From: Holothuria scabra
Taxonomy: Eukaryota > Echinodermata > Holothuroidea > Aspidochirotida > Holothuriidae
Direction: 5' to 3'
DNA: 64,000 nt
NCBI GenBank assembly: GCA_037179385.1
Contig: CM074187.1
Coordinates: 45,108,879-45,172,878, forward strand
Shown here: in pieces, positions 21,901 through 31,361 of the stretch
How the letters are laid out: each line of letters starts with the position of its first letter
Numbering within the stretch: the first letter of the stretch is position 1
The notes under the pieces: model-generated
What the model saw: the letters and a program-made list of their open reading frames with translations, nothing else
Told to the model about the DNA's origin: nothing
The model's database searches: none
Program-made: the position numbers and the translations under genes

Positions 21901-24865
21901 ATTTACCAAATCTTCCCTTCTGATGCCAAAATTATCTGATAAGGAGTCTCCCAACTCTCCAATTTTCTCCACCCATACAACATACAACTGAAAACCACAC
22001 GAATGGAGTGCCTCACGCAAATTACCCATGTAAAGATAAAATCCATTTTTCAAGAGCTTATGCTTTGACCTCAACACAAACAGAATATTACACAATGCAT
22101 ATAGTTATCAATATCCAGCTGTAAATATGGTTGGAAAAAGTTGCAAAGCTGGTAGACTCCTTCCCAAGAAATTCTGGCAATTGGAAGAAAATTTCCCTTT
22201 TCTGTACATAAAAATGTTGGGAGAATTGTGGAAATTTTTACTCCCTTCCCGGGGAAATAAACATTTTTTCCAGTCCTGGCTGTTAAGTTTGAATAGACTC
22301 CTCTGGATCGTCAATCAAATAATAAAATAATGGCCCCCAAAGTTCAGGAGCTTTGAATAAATCACTCACGTTTGAGCCTCCAGTTGCTGCTGTTCTTCAG
22401 TAAGTTGCTTGACTTGAGCTGTCAAGGCAACTAGCTGATCATATTTCATTTTGTGTTGCTTGAAGACATTCTTTCTTTCAAGCTGAGTAATGTTTTTATC
22501 AAGATCAATCAGAGTTGTTACAAGTGCCTCATTAAACTCCACCTGTTCTGCCTGTAAGAGAGAATAAGAAAACAATAAGACATTTCACATACTATGTGTA
22601 TTATAAAACAAAGGACAAGGCAGATTAGCAGCAAAGAGGGTATGCATGTGAAGTCAGAGCATTTCAGTTTGGCATACTGAATGGAACTATTCAAGTGCTG
22701 GTACAGTCGATGTATTACTGATACATGCGCACAACATCACCTAACTGTACTGTAGTAACAGTTGTTGTAAAATGGGCATCTGGATGGCAAATGATGAGCT
22801 GGGCAATGCAAATAAAGTTGCAGCATAGCCTCTATAATTACCAATCAAAATATAACCAACTACATTGATTTGTTTTACACATTTCAAAATCAGCTTTCAT
22901 TTTGGATTGTCAGACATAAAATCTATCTGACTCACTTAGTTCCACTGGAAAACTAAAAAATAATTGAGGAAATTCACAGTCACAAATAAAAGAGGACAGA
23001 ACAAGGAAAGGAAAATATCTGTTTCAGCGATAGCACATCAACTGTTATTCATGCAGTATCTTGTTGCATGTATTTTTCACAACTTCCAAGAGAACAAACT
23101 GAAAATTATGATTCCAACTAGGCTTTGCTTGATTTCTGTGGTTGTCTGGTTGTCTAGGATGACTAAAATTTCAAAGTTGGTTGTTGGACAACTTAAGCTA
23201 TCCCACTTTTTCTGCTGTAGGCATCTCGGGCCACCTTACATTGCTGTTCTACTGTTATTTATTGGGCCACTTTGGTGCATCGCCCCTCCCCCACATTAAA
23301 ACTCATTCCATGGCCCCTGAGTGCATACAGTTACAACAAGTGCACATTAAAAGTCTAAGTACTAAAATGACTTACTTTCTCTTCTGTTTGTGTGGTGGGA
23401 GATGCTTGCGGCTGAACCACAGGCTGTGGTGGAGGCTGTTGCTGTGGTTGAGGCTGTTGCTGTGGTTGGGGCTGGGGTTGAGGATGATGTTGTGGTTGGG
23501 GCTGGGGTTGTGGTTGTTGCTGTGGGTAAGGCTGTTGCTGCTGGGATGCATGCTCTGAATATGCTGGAGGTGGTTGTTGAGGATACTGGAAAATAATAAA
23601 ATGATGTGATAATTAGTTTACAACTATGCAATTTTGCATCTTTGAAAGGGATGTCAATTTAGCTCATAAACTATACTAATAATATTACTACCTTAAATAA
23701 ATACAGTGTTTACAAAGTTTTCAATGTTTATTTCCATTAATGATTCCAATTGACACTGCTCGTGAAAAAGACTGGAAACAATGAGAAGCAAGTTTAGGAA
23801 TAAGTAAATGGCCAATAATATATATTTTTCCTTTTTATTCCTGTTAAACCTTTACCGTTGTTTGGGTCCTTTTGGACCCATGCGGAGAGCGCGACTGTCA
23901 CCCATCTTCACTGTTTCACGCGGAGCTCGATACTGCGAGTAGCTACCCGAAAATTTGTCCACAACATCGAGAAAGACAATAGTTCAAAGTCATGGGGTCA
24001 ATAGCCTATGGAAGCTGATGCAGGATGTGCTACGTCCGCTTTTCCGCCCACTCCCGAGGCGCGCAAATATGCCCTGATTGGAGCACAACAGTAAAGGGTT
24101 AATAGGAAAGCAGAGACTTTGGCTATTGTAGCCAGACATGCATACAGTGTGCATTCCCATACTGTATGCTACACAGCCTATATGTATACTGTGTGGGGTG
24201 ACAGACCTGGGGGAATCCTTGTCAGTCAAATATATACACTTCATTTGTTTCTACTTTAAGAGTCATTTGGGTTGAAGGGTAATTATATGTGATAAAATGT
24301 TTAAAAATCCTTTATTTTAGCATTTTTTTCAACTGAGTCTGGGTTTTCTAGGTTTAGGGTCTTCATGCAGGCCTTGAAGTTTGAGGCATGTGAGTGCAAT
24401 CACACACCACCAATCACCTTTTTCTGAGGAGTGCAATTTGTAGCACACCTGGAATCTCTAAAATTCAAGACTTGGGTCTTGATTTTCCAGGTCTGGCGTT
24501 TCCAAACACCAGTAACCAAAGAAATTCAATTCCCAGTGAATTTTTATACAATTCCGTAACACAAAGTCATCACATGATTAACATGTACTGAAATCATAAG
24601 AGATTTCATGGTTAATTGATACAAATGTATGAAAGAAATATAATAGCAGAAAATTACTTGTGTACAGTACCTGCTGATGTTGTGTTTGAGTCTGTTGGGG
24701 ATAGCCCTGCTGGTGTTGAGGGTAACCCTGTTGGGAGTAGGCCTGGTGATGCTGATGCTGACCTTGCTGTTGCTGGGGGTAGGAATGCTGCTGAGGGTAT
24801 GACTGTTTTGGGGGTGGATGAACAGTGCCATGTGAAGTCTCTCCAGAAGATGCAGCGCAACCCAT
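12756..24865 (-). CDS. Gene 1: acylation-motif, Gln/Pro-rich coiled-coil protein (603 aa, 11 coding exons)
   Basis: The coding exons in transcript order are 24865-24671, 23585-23376, 22551-22370, 21272-21170, 19696-19543, 18835-18637, 18038-17780, 17008-16852, 15659-15574, 14335-14248 and 12934-12756. All inner boundaries are GT-AG and all phases agree, for a total of 1812 nt including TGA. The N-terminus MGCAAS fits the N-myristoylation pattern MGxxxS, with Cys3 available for palmitoylation, so membrane anchoring is inferred. Residues 17-120 are Pro/Gln/Tyr/His-rich with repeated YPQQ units and a PPAY motif (71-74), a WW-domain ligand type. Residues 136-282 look like coiled coil. Residues 283-434 form a conserved-looking helical domain containing HACGQFGFAVRRWNDAAQ and FPYCTPDEI. 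Residues 435-485 are charged and helical, 487-545 acidic, and 546-603 a basic coiled coil (ARRRSRRNR). I do not recognise the family; a scaffold or trafficking role is only a guess. Confidence 0.85.
13090..13275 (+). repeat. Interspersed repeat family G, copy 1
   Basis: A block rich in GGAAAATTTCCC-type sequence. It is shared with 21817-21975, 22125-22285 (opposite orientation) and 48935-49140. Conserved pieces include AAAATTATTTCC, TATTTTCATGT and TTCCCTYYGGA-like stretches. It lies in intron 10 of gene 1 and has no coding potential. Confidence 0.6.
14248..14335 (-). CDS. Gene 1 coding exon 10
   Basis: 88 bp encoding the acidic, Pro-containing linker EGAGTEGDDGPTPLPMEEL and onward to NDIF. 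The donor GTGAGT and the acceptor AG are both present, and phase joins exons 9 and 11. Confidence 0.83.
15574..15659 (-). CDS. Gene 1 coding exon 9
   Basis: 86 bp encoding PEEGDAEDPELVALVEADN and following residues, an acidic segment. The donor is GTAAGA and the acceptor CTCTAG. It joins exon 8 through a split Gly codon. Confidence 0.82.
16348..16511. mobile_element. MITE family F, copy 2
   Basis: A 164-bp element with termini TATAGACGAATCCAGAC and CAGATTCGTCTATA, in intron 8 of gene 1. It shares internal blocks (GATGGTCTGATTTCAG, ATGGACCC) with the copy at 5134-5404 but lacks about 100 bp of its interior. Confidence 0.75.
16725..16790 (+). repeat. Fragment of repeat family H (SINE-like)
   Basis: GGCCAGCTCCACTTGAAC plus GTTTGGAAACTGG matches the right part of the element at 35285-35410. 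It is a short fragment within intron 8 of gene 1. Confidence 0.5.
16852..17008 (-). CDS. Gene 1 coding exon 8
   Basis: 157 bp encoding VIKKTILVDLETAVRECAAK and a Lys/Glu-rich helix ending at LEISE. The donor is GTATGT and the acceptor TTTACAG. A family C MITE begins only 26 bp upstream of its acceptor (17034). Confidence 0.85.
17034..17595 (+). mobile_element. MITE family C, copy 1
   Basis: Element of about 560 bp bounded by TTAA, in intron 7 of gene 1. It is homologous along its length to 46093-46675. Shared blocks include TTTGATGTAAAATGCATT, CATTACTTTTGCA, AACAACAAGTTGCC and GAGGTATATCTCGAGAA. The right end CCACTCTACCTTTAA is the inverted counterpart of the family start TTAAAGGTAGTGTGACA. 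Its left end is eroded and lies next to the splice acceptor of exon 8. Confidence 0.8.
17780..18038 (-). CDS. Gene 1 coding exon 7
   Basis: 259 bp encoding the core of the central helical domain, from NAALRYQFAAEARNNIVAG through FPYCTPDEIKTVNTALQYIF to CAALIQWFDR. The donor is GTATGT and the acceptor TTGTAG, and phases match exons 6 and 8. Confidence 0.87.
18637..18835 (-). CDS. Gene 1 coding exon 6
   Basis: 199 bp encoding VFDGKYGSELEYKLETELDM, then a basic stretch and HACGQFGFAVRRWNDAAQ. The donor is GTAAGT and the acceptor CTGCAG. Confidence 0.87.
19543..19696 (-). CDS. Gene 1 coding exon 5
   Basis: 154 bp encoding EYMDALNKQEMHKKQLDSAV and a Glu/Gln/Leu-rich coiled coil ending DKQDEIL. 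The donor is GTAAGT and the acceptor TTTTAG. Confidence 0.86.
19895..20198. mobile_element. MITE family B, copy 3
   Basis: A 304-bp element bounded by TTAA, in intron 4 of gene 1. It has inverted AAAGGCCC..CTCATCCCAAAC and TTTGGAGTGAGAGGATTGTCCTTT ends. It has the same length as copy 2. Confidence 0.8.
20632..20691. mobile_element. Solo end of a hAT-like element
   Basis: A C-rich tract followed by CAATCCTGGCTACACCCCTG matches the right terminus of the CAGTGGCGTAGC family. No matching left end or target duplication was found nearby. CAGTGGCAGAAC at 19391 was considered, but its flanks do not match. Confidence 0.45.
21170..21272 (-). CDS. Gene 1 coding exon 4
   Basis: 103 bp encoding RKEYQDVVDLQSNPSIKAMM and QMQFDQQMTKEQQ. 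The donor is GTAGCA and the acceptor ATTTAG. It starts with the final base of a split Thr codon. Confidence 0.84.
21817..21975 (+). repeat. Interspersed repeat family G, copy 2
   Basis: Homologous to 13090-13275, and in inverse orientation to 22125-22285. The two copies here are about 150 bp apart, in opposite directions, in intron 3 of gene 1. Confidence 0.6.
22125..22285 (-). repeat. Interspersed repeat family G, copy 3
   Basis: Inverse-oriented partner of 21817-21975. The sequence contains GAAAATTTCCCTTTTCTGTA and ends with TTTTTTCCAGTCCTGGC. Confidence 0.6.
22370..22551 (-). CDS. Gene 1 coding exon 3
   Basis: 182 bp encoding AEQVEFNEALVTTLIDLDKN, then a Lys/Gln/Leu-rich coiled coil ending in EEQQQLEAQ. 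The donor is GTGAGT and the acceptor TTACAG. Confidence 0.87.
23218..23300 (-). repeat. Short interspersed repeat family L, copy 2
   Basis: Inverse-oriented relative of 10540-10625, in intron 2 of gene 1. Confidence 0.5.
23376..23585 (-). CDS. Gene 1 coding exon 2
   Basis: 210 bp (70 codons, phase 0 at both ends) encoding a Gln/Pro-rich segment starting YPQQPPPAYSEH, with a PPAY motif and long PQPQ runs, ending in TQTEEK. Because it is phase-neutral it could be skipped without a frameshift. The underlying CAG/CAACCC-like DNA is repetitive and prone to length change. Confidence 0.86.
23844..24102. mobile_element. piggyBac-like MITE, CpG-richer than its surroundings
   Basis: A 259-bp element bounded by TTAA. 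Its inverted ends are TTAAACCTTTACCGTTGTTTGG and, on the other strand, TTAACCCTTTACTGTTGTGC. TTAA plus CCYTT termini are the piggyBac signature. The interior is GC- and CpG-rich compared with the surrounding AT-rich intron 1 of gene 1, which suggests a fairly recent insertion. It is non-coding. Confidence 0.75.
24671..24865 (-). CDS. Gene 1 coding exon 1 (start codon)
   Basis: It encodes MGCAASSGETSHGTVHPPPK, then YPQQ-type repeats. ATG is at 24865-24863. The exon continues 5' as 11 non-coding bases to an acceptor AG at 24878-24877, so the leader is spliced. This start was chosen because it yields the conserved-type MGCxxS acylation motif and lies just after the acceptor. Confidence 0.85.
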
Positions 24866-24989
24866 ACCTTCACCAACTGCAGAAAGAGGAAACAGAGCCT
24901 GTAAGTTTACAGAATGGAACACTACAGCAAATGACATATAGAGACTACTGTACTTAACCTACATCAGTAGCTAGGTAGATGGAGTTTCA

Positions 24990-25240
24990 TGGGCAAGAGC
25001 AGTCACTCCAACTTGAAGAAGTGTAGTAGACTGTCCTGCTTTATAATAGGCTGTTTAGAGTCATGTGACAATGTTGATTGTTTCCCTTCAATTGTGAAAT
25101 TTACTGCTTGGTTCACCCTGAATATGCCATCCTGAAGTTTAAAAATATCATTGATGAAAGATACTTTGAAGAGAAATAAGAAGATCTGTTGTGTTTGTAT
25201 GTTGCTTCAAATTAAGTTTGGGGGAACAACTCTTCACCAA
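24990..25240 (-). mobile_element. MITE family A, copy 3
   Basis: Reverse-oriented, diverged copy starting GGGCAAGAGCAGTCACTCC, with AGAAGTGTAGTAGACTGTCC and GAGTCATGTGACAATGTT blocks. Both terminal TTAA sites are eroded. It lies in the leader intron of gene 1. Confidence 0.75.
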
Positions 25241-25245
25241 ATGAC

Positions 25246-25430
25246 CTTTTTTTCAGTTGTGGCTCACTAGCAGATTTTAACTACTCCATTGCTTATGCTG
25301 AGCACCAAGCACAATGAGAATTAAGGTTCCATTTTCAAAGTCCTTAGTATGAAACAACAACCAGGAATCAAACTCCAGACCTCCTGGATGCAAGTTGGAT
25401 GCTCTAACACCTTGACCACATGCAGTTGGG
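25246..25430 (-). repeat. tRNA-derived SINE (family H body)
   Basis: Read on the minus strand, an A box (TGGTCAAGGTGTTAGAGCA) is followed about 45 nt later by a B box (GAGTTTGATTCCTGG), as in a tRNA-derived RNA polymerase III promoter. The body follows, ending near CAATGGAGTAG..GTGAGCCACAACTG. That body is shared with 35285-35410 and 47893-48005. Confidence 0.6.
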
Positions 25431-26819
25431 TTCACTGCCTTGACTACATAATTAGAATTCTAATAGCCTTTGACTTTTACCAGTTTAGTAGAGGCTCAAT
25501 ATATTATAGCCTCTGCTATTTCAGTATGCACTAAGTAGAAGTATTCTACTATGCACTAAGTAGAAGTAGAAGTATTCATGACTCAAAACCTGAAAACTCA
25601 ACAAGGATCTTAAGTGTCTGTTCCTTTTTCCCAATCTAGATAAAATTTTCATTTTGTCAGGAAACCATGAAGGGAGAGTCAAATCACAAATCAAGAATTG
25701 AAGCATGACTTTCTGTAGATAAAAAGTTCCTCTTTGATTTGAATGAATATCAAACATGCTAAGAGCCTTTTGTCAATGAATGCAACAAAATACTGTATAC
25801 ATGCAGTCTGTCAATTGATCTGCATAATTATCTCCTTTTGGATGGGTAAATTCTTTGTAGAAATTTCAAACATTGCAACTATCCTCATGGTGTGCATTTT
25901 CTTTGGTAAAATTCAAACTTTTAAAATATATAAGTGGTCAAAATGTCTTGAAAAACAAACTAATTACTGTAATTTGTTGTTTTTTTTTCAAAAAGGGCCT
26001 CAACATTTCTGTGCACCATGAATCATGTTTACACCATTCTTTCAGCACTCTGAAATGATAATTGATAAAATTATCAACTTGATAGGAATATTGCACTGTG
26101 AGCACAATGAATTTCAAAAGAATGAACAGTAACCCTTCACTACCAAAAGTACATATTGTATTAACACTACTACTCTTTCTCTGTCTTCAAGATAGGCCCA
26201 AATAAAAACAGTCTCTTAATTGTCAATTATTTTCAGAAAATTTATGTATTGTTATTTTGTTTTTGTTATGATACATAAAGATGAGAAGCTTTGAGTGCTA
26301 CATCTTGCAAAAACATTGCAAAATACTCAACTAGAAAAATGATTTTTGCAGTCACTGTACGAAACTTTAGACAATTTTCATAAGATAGGGCTGCCTAACA
26401 TTGGATTAAAAAACCATGCTGTGTGAACAAAGACATTTCAGTGGGCCTTAATTTTTTTAACTGGCCCAGGCTAGGCTCCCTAACTGTATGAAGAATGTGT
26501 TTCCTATCTTCCCACAGGCTGATGGTACCCCCCAAAGAAAAAAAATAGTTCTGTACTCAGTGTACCATCGAGTGCACACCTAGCCTAAGACTAAGAGCTC
26601 TGTCATTTCAGGATTTTTACATGTATTATGTCAATGCAGGTGCACACTCAACTGTCAGTCTGCAGGCGAACACTCACTAAACTATTAACAGTTAGACAAA
26701 CGGTTAGAACTGCTAATGTTGAGATTAGGCTTACTTTAAGTTAATGCTTTTGAGTAGCTAAACGTGGAAATTTTACTCTTAAAATGTCTAAGAACAGTAA
26801 ACAATATGCATCAACTTAC

Positions 26820-26850
26820 TTCAGATGTAAATATCCGTTCAAATGAGACT
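26820..26850 (-). other. Probable 5' leader (non-coding) exon of gene 1
   Basis: A consensus donor, GTAAGTT on the minus strand, sits at 26819-26813, about 1.9 kb upstream of the acceptor of the first coding exon. A TATATA stretch on the minus strand (about 26872-26885) lies some 30 bp upstream of a possible transcription start near 26850. The exon's 5' edge is therefore a guess. Confidence 0.35.
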
Positions 26851-26865
26851 CTGCTGGTGAACCTT

Positions 26866-27230
26866 TTCTCTGATATATAATTTTCCCTGCGGACGTTTCA
26901 AGTAACTGCGACAACCTTCTAAATCACCGTAAAAATCATGAACTCTTCCAATCTAAATTATTGATCAACATCCTTTCTAATTCTAACAGTAACACTTGAG
27001 TAACTTGAGTTGATTTACACACACACAGGAATTTGCGTTTACGTAGGTACGTACGTGTTGGTATACTCGCTATGCAATCTTTTATCTTGCTCGTGTTTAC
27101 TTGCTTGCATTCATGTGAGATGGACATAATCCGGATGCTATGGTTACTTCATACACAAGTGTACATAGCGTTCCGCTTATTGCTACGGAGACCATTTAAC
27201 AAGGGTGCACGTCGTTAAATGAATTGCACA
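26866..27230 (-). promoter_or_regulatory. Candidate promoter region of gene 1
   Basis: A somewhat CpG-richer stretch upstream of the putative leader exon, with a TATA-like ATTATATATC on the minus strand (26872-26885) and a cluster of ACGTA motifs near 27040-27055. It is inferred from position only. Confidence 0.25.
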
Positions 27231-29112
27231 ATCGATTTTGAGACAAAGAGAGGACCACTGGGGATTTTGAACAGTTCTCATGTTGTAATGGCAATATCTT
27301 GAAAGGTTTCAAGGCCATGGTACTGTCAGGGTGCTAACCCGTTCCCTTGTACAATTACACGAGACAACAAAGAAATAGAAACGAGTGTGCGAAAGGGAAA
27401 AAAGTGTTCCTGAATACCTAATGAATACAATGCATACGTACCAACCTATGCGTTTCATGACGCAAGTTAGTAAGTTTGAGTTTTAGGCTCTAGTCCGTGG
27501 CCTGAAGGGGCCCACCTTGCACCCCGGCCTAGAATTGATGAAACAGTGATAGGAATATAGTTAAAGTTTAAATTTTCAGATTTTTTATGTTAATATTGAT
27601 TTTTTAGGAACGAACTGTGATTTCTATAGGTTTAAATGATGACAAGTACTGAGTAACTACATTTTGATGGTAGGGGAAATTTAAATAGCAATCATAGCCT
27701 AACTCTGGAAATAATCGTTCCTTTTTGATGAATGACCCATCACATGCTTGTCTTGATCAACTCTATCACACAAAAGTAGTGAAAATGCAACTTATGTGCT
27801 ATAGTGAAGTCAGAAGAGGTCAAAAGGTCACTAGTTTTGAACGATGCCCAAAATGTAGCACACTCATTTTGAAACAGCCATTTCTACCCTGAATTTTAAC
27901 AAAAACACTTTTACTAAATGGAAAGTGCTTTTTAGACAGCTAAGTGCTGTTAAAGTGCTGCATATTCAAACTCCCAATAGGCCTATTCAACTATTCTTTA
28001 CACATTTATTTCTGTGACAAACGGAAGTAGGTCAATGGTCCAAATGTGGGATAAACTGAGAAACAAAGTTTAAAAAAATGTTCATTAAAAATACATTTCA
28101 GCCAAAAACTCTGAATATTTTGGAATGTAATTATAGCGCATTTTTTAAGAATTGCTTCTGATATTTTCTGCATAACCTCAATCTAACCAAGATGGCAGAA
28201 ATCACAAATTGGCCGCCAGAATAACAATCATAATTTATGAAAAATAAGTTATAATTTAAAAATAGCTGCCCTAAAATTCAACTATGATAATTGATATTTT
28301 CTGTGAATTACGACAAAAATTGTAGTTTGGGGTGAAAGGATTAGCCCTTTAGGGCGTGTTCGCAATTTGTCATATGTCATATTCTTATATTTTGCATGAC
28401 TTACAGACGCTGGTGTAAAAAATGCTATTATTTTAAAGGCTCCCCATCATGGACCAGTAGCGCGCCGATGTCAAAACTGGGGGAGGCAGGCAAAAGAAAA
28501 TGTTGGGGGAAATTTTCGCAGGCAGAGAGAAACAAACTGAAAACCCGAAATTCGCGCTCTTCAGGATGGGAACCAGCTGGGGAAAGTCCGGAGAGTCCAG
28601 AGGACTAAGCTCGCGGAAGTTCTGTGGTACATAGTGTAGCCTCTGTCTGGGTGAAAAATAAAGTCTCAGGAGAAGTAAATTATTTTCCCCCCTTTTACCT
28701 AACTTGAAGAGCAAGGCAAAATTCCAGAGGGTAAGTTCAAGTCCAGCGCCGCCGTGACGCGGCTGTGGTAGGATACCAATATGCATTCCAAGGATGGAAG
28801 ATTTAAAATTCAGAAAGGACGCACACCAAGCGCGTTAAAAGAATGCATTGAGGTCTACTATCTGTGTGAATAGTTTTTAGAAAAGCTGAGAAAAATATCG
28901 CCAACGAGACTTCCAGTTCATACTACCCATGCATGGACATTAACCTAATTGTCAAAATAATAACTAGTGGACGATTTAAACGAAGTAAAGTCAAGCGAGA
29001 TGGTAATCTAGAATATTTCAAACCAGTGCGGGCAAAGCCTACCCACTATGAAAACATTATTGTTTAAACATGTATTTGATATTGTTTTTCTTTACTTTAA
29101 TGATGCATTATT
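27231..29112. other. Intergenic, no gene recognised
   Basis: No supported exon. It contains a fragment of MITE family B at 28320-28354 (GTAGTTTGGGGTGAAAGGAT). It also holds a member of repeat family E at about 28434-28715, related to 33519-33812 and 38462-38780. Confidence 0.4.
28434..28715 (+). repeat. Repeat family E, copy 1
   Basis: It shares AATGTTGGGGG, a GGGAACCAGCTGGGG-like block and GTCTGGGTGAAAAATAAAGTCTC with 33519-33812, and with 38462-38780 in inverse orientation. It is non-coding. In the other copies the ends begin CAGTG, which hints at a hAT origin. Confidence 0.55.
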
Positions 29113-29148
29113 TTGATAAGGTATACTTTCGGTTTCCTTATTTCAGCT

Positions 29149-29340
29149 CGTCATATCATGGAAGTACTACCTCCGAGGATGAACTTCCATGGTCATATCA
29201 CAATAACGTGCCGCGAAGAAGACGCGAGTAAGCGCGCCCAGAAATTCTTTAATTACTCTTTACATATTTTCCGCTCCAGAAAAAGTGCGGCCCTCCACAT
29301 CGAGCACGGCCAAACGTTTCGGCCGAGGAACAAAATTTAA
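29149..29340 (+). CDS. Candidate isolated exon, unrecognised (63-codon tail)
   Basis: A good acceptor (TTTCCTTATTTCAG) is followed by an open frame of Arg-rich, higher-GC composition (HIMEVLPPRMNFHGHITITC to QTFRPRNKI) that ends in TAA. It stands out from its AT-rich surroundings. No upstream exon, homology or polyadenylation signal was identified, so it may be chance or transposon-derived. Confidence 0.2.
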   Translation, partial: RHIMEVLPPRMNFHGHITITCREEDASKRAQKFFNYSLHIFRSRKSAALHIEHGQTFRPRNKI

Positions 29341-29490
29341 ATCACCGACTCGTTCTTAAATATTTTTAAGTTATTGTGGAAACCTAGAGTAGTATTAAAA
29401 AATTTTGGGCATTGATATAAAATATAATATCCCGATGGCTTTGTCAGTAGTGTCTGCTCATGCACATTATCAAGTCACAATGATCACAAC

Positions 29491-29692
29491 TTAAAGGACA
29501 AAAGCAGCAAACCCTAATCTTATTTTGAAACAACAGCCATATCACACAGATTTTGTTTTTTTTTTTCGCTTCCGAGTAGCTTAAAATTGCATAGTATAGG
29601 TTAAACCTTCATTATTTACATTTCATAAATTCGTGAGGAAAATTTTGCCACATGACTCACAAGAGTTGGAATGACTGAATTTCCCCCTTTAA
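29491..29692 (+). mobile_element. MITE family A, copy 4 (degenerate)
   Basis: A TTAAAGGACAAAAGCAG start and a CCCTTTAA end flank a shortened, heavily diverged interior that still contains GCCACATGACTCACAAGAG. Confidence 0.6.
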
Positions 29693-31353
29693 ATGGATAG
29701 TACATGACCAAATTTATTTTTATATGTTGGGGAGGGACATATTTCAAGCATTCTGGTGAAATTTTTATTCATTTCTGTGGTCTGTTCTCGAAATATTAGC
29801 AATTGAAGTTAACACATTTCCTACAACTTACGAAGACGGGGCACGTAGATTGCATGGATTCACATTGATAGCCAATGTTTTTTTCTTTGTGTTTCATTTT
29901 TCATCCTACTACTTTGACCTGACCTTGGATTGGTTACGGATGCCATATCTTGCCCCTATTTTTATTTGCCCGTGTTCCATTCATGGTATCAATGTATTAC
30001 AGTTTTATTGTATAAAATCGGTGCTAAATGTTAAAGAAAACAATACAAAGTGTATTAAGGGGATTTCTTGTCATGGGTTGGGGAAGGGTTGCACACTCGG
30101 CAATATTTCACATTAGCAAAGAGGTATATATTGCGAGATATTGCGAGGTAGCGAGTCCGAGCGCACGGGGAAGGGTGAAGGAGGGGATGTCCCCCTCCCA
30201 AGATGTGAATCTTTTTTCGTTTTTAAAAGTGAAAACAATTTGGTCCGGTACTTTGTATGGTATTAAAAGCATAAGCAAACATATAATTATGTTTGTTATG
30301 TATTTTCTCAAACTTAAGTGCATTTGAGCATCATTGAGTTAATTGTGTCTACACAGGATGCGTATTTCTTGCGTACAAGTCACGTCAATTGATCACTTCA
30401 CACATTAAGCAATGGGGCTGTTCCAACAGGACGCTTTTCTTCAGGTCACGTTCGATGCGGAAAAAGTTGACGAAAGTCTTCGGCAAAGTTCATGTTCGTC
30501 CAAAAACAGAGTATACGTAGGTCAACTGTACGTCAAATACGTTAGATTTCATTCATGTTTTCCTTCATTCTGAGGATATATACCGTACGAGACACAAATG
30601 AAGTGAAGTTGGCTACACAAACTTCCAACCCTAAGACTTTTTAAACTGGGGAAATCCAAATCAAGAGTCCTTTATCCTGGGATATTTAGTAAACATTAGG
30701 GTTGGTTCCGACCCACTCCTCCGACAGTAGGGGACAGCAACTCGAAACCCCTACAAATTCAAAGGAAGAAAAGACGAAGAGGCAAAGAGGCACAGGAGTT
30801 GGAGTAAATAATTAAAAGAAATAGTAAATAAATAAAAGAATAGTAAAGAAATATTTGGACTTTCCAAACAAATATTTGAAAATATACAGCTCTTTGGAGA
30901 AAATTTAATTCATCACAGAAAAGGCAGTGTTTTGTGAAGGAGATTTTACAAATTTGGGTGCTTACTGAAGAAACTGCCTTCTCCCTATTTGTAGTAGATA
31001 CAGGAAGATTGTCGGAGCGAATGTTTCGGTTAACACATATTTTCTATGGAGGAAAGCTATCCAACGTAAATAAAAGTAATAATTCCGACAATTTGTTGTA
31101 TGTGTTAAGGATGACAAATGTTAGAAAACCAGGAGCTCGAAAACTTGGGGAATCTGAAGAAATAAACGTGTACTAACGTCTTAACTAAGACTCGAGAAAT
31201 AATAATGTGGAATTTACGAGAAAAAAATTGTATTTTCAAGTAGGGAAAAAAATCAATGAAGTTATTATTGAAAAATATGCTTTGAAAAGTAATATTATTT
31301 GGAATATCGTAGCCAATGAAATTTATTTTGGTCATAAATGTTATCTGTATATC
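29693..31353. other. Intergenic, no gene recognised
   Basis: AT-rich sequence. No splice-supported exon, RNA gene or defined element is seen. Open frames of up to about 100 codons on the plus strand (29850-30327) have no recognisable domain. Confidence 0.4.
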
Positions 31354-31361
31354 GTAAGGAT

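Noticed and set aside
23362..23631. Thr/Ala-rich and Val/Ala-rich frames overlapping gene 1 exon 2
   Set aside because: They are other-frame readings of the Gln/Pro-encoding repeat. Only the frame joining exons 1 and 3 is splice-consistent.
24616..24957. 113-codon plus-strand frame over gene 1 exon 1
   Set aside because: Antisense shadow of the Gln-rich coding repeat; no splice or domain support.
29850..30327. Hydrophobic plus-strand frames as a membrane protein gene
   Set aside because: Phe/Tyr/Ile-rich frames are expected by chance in AT-rich DNA. No splice sites or repeated pattern support them.
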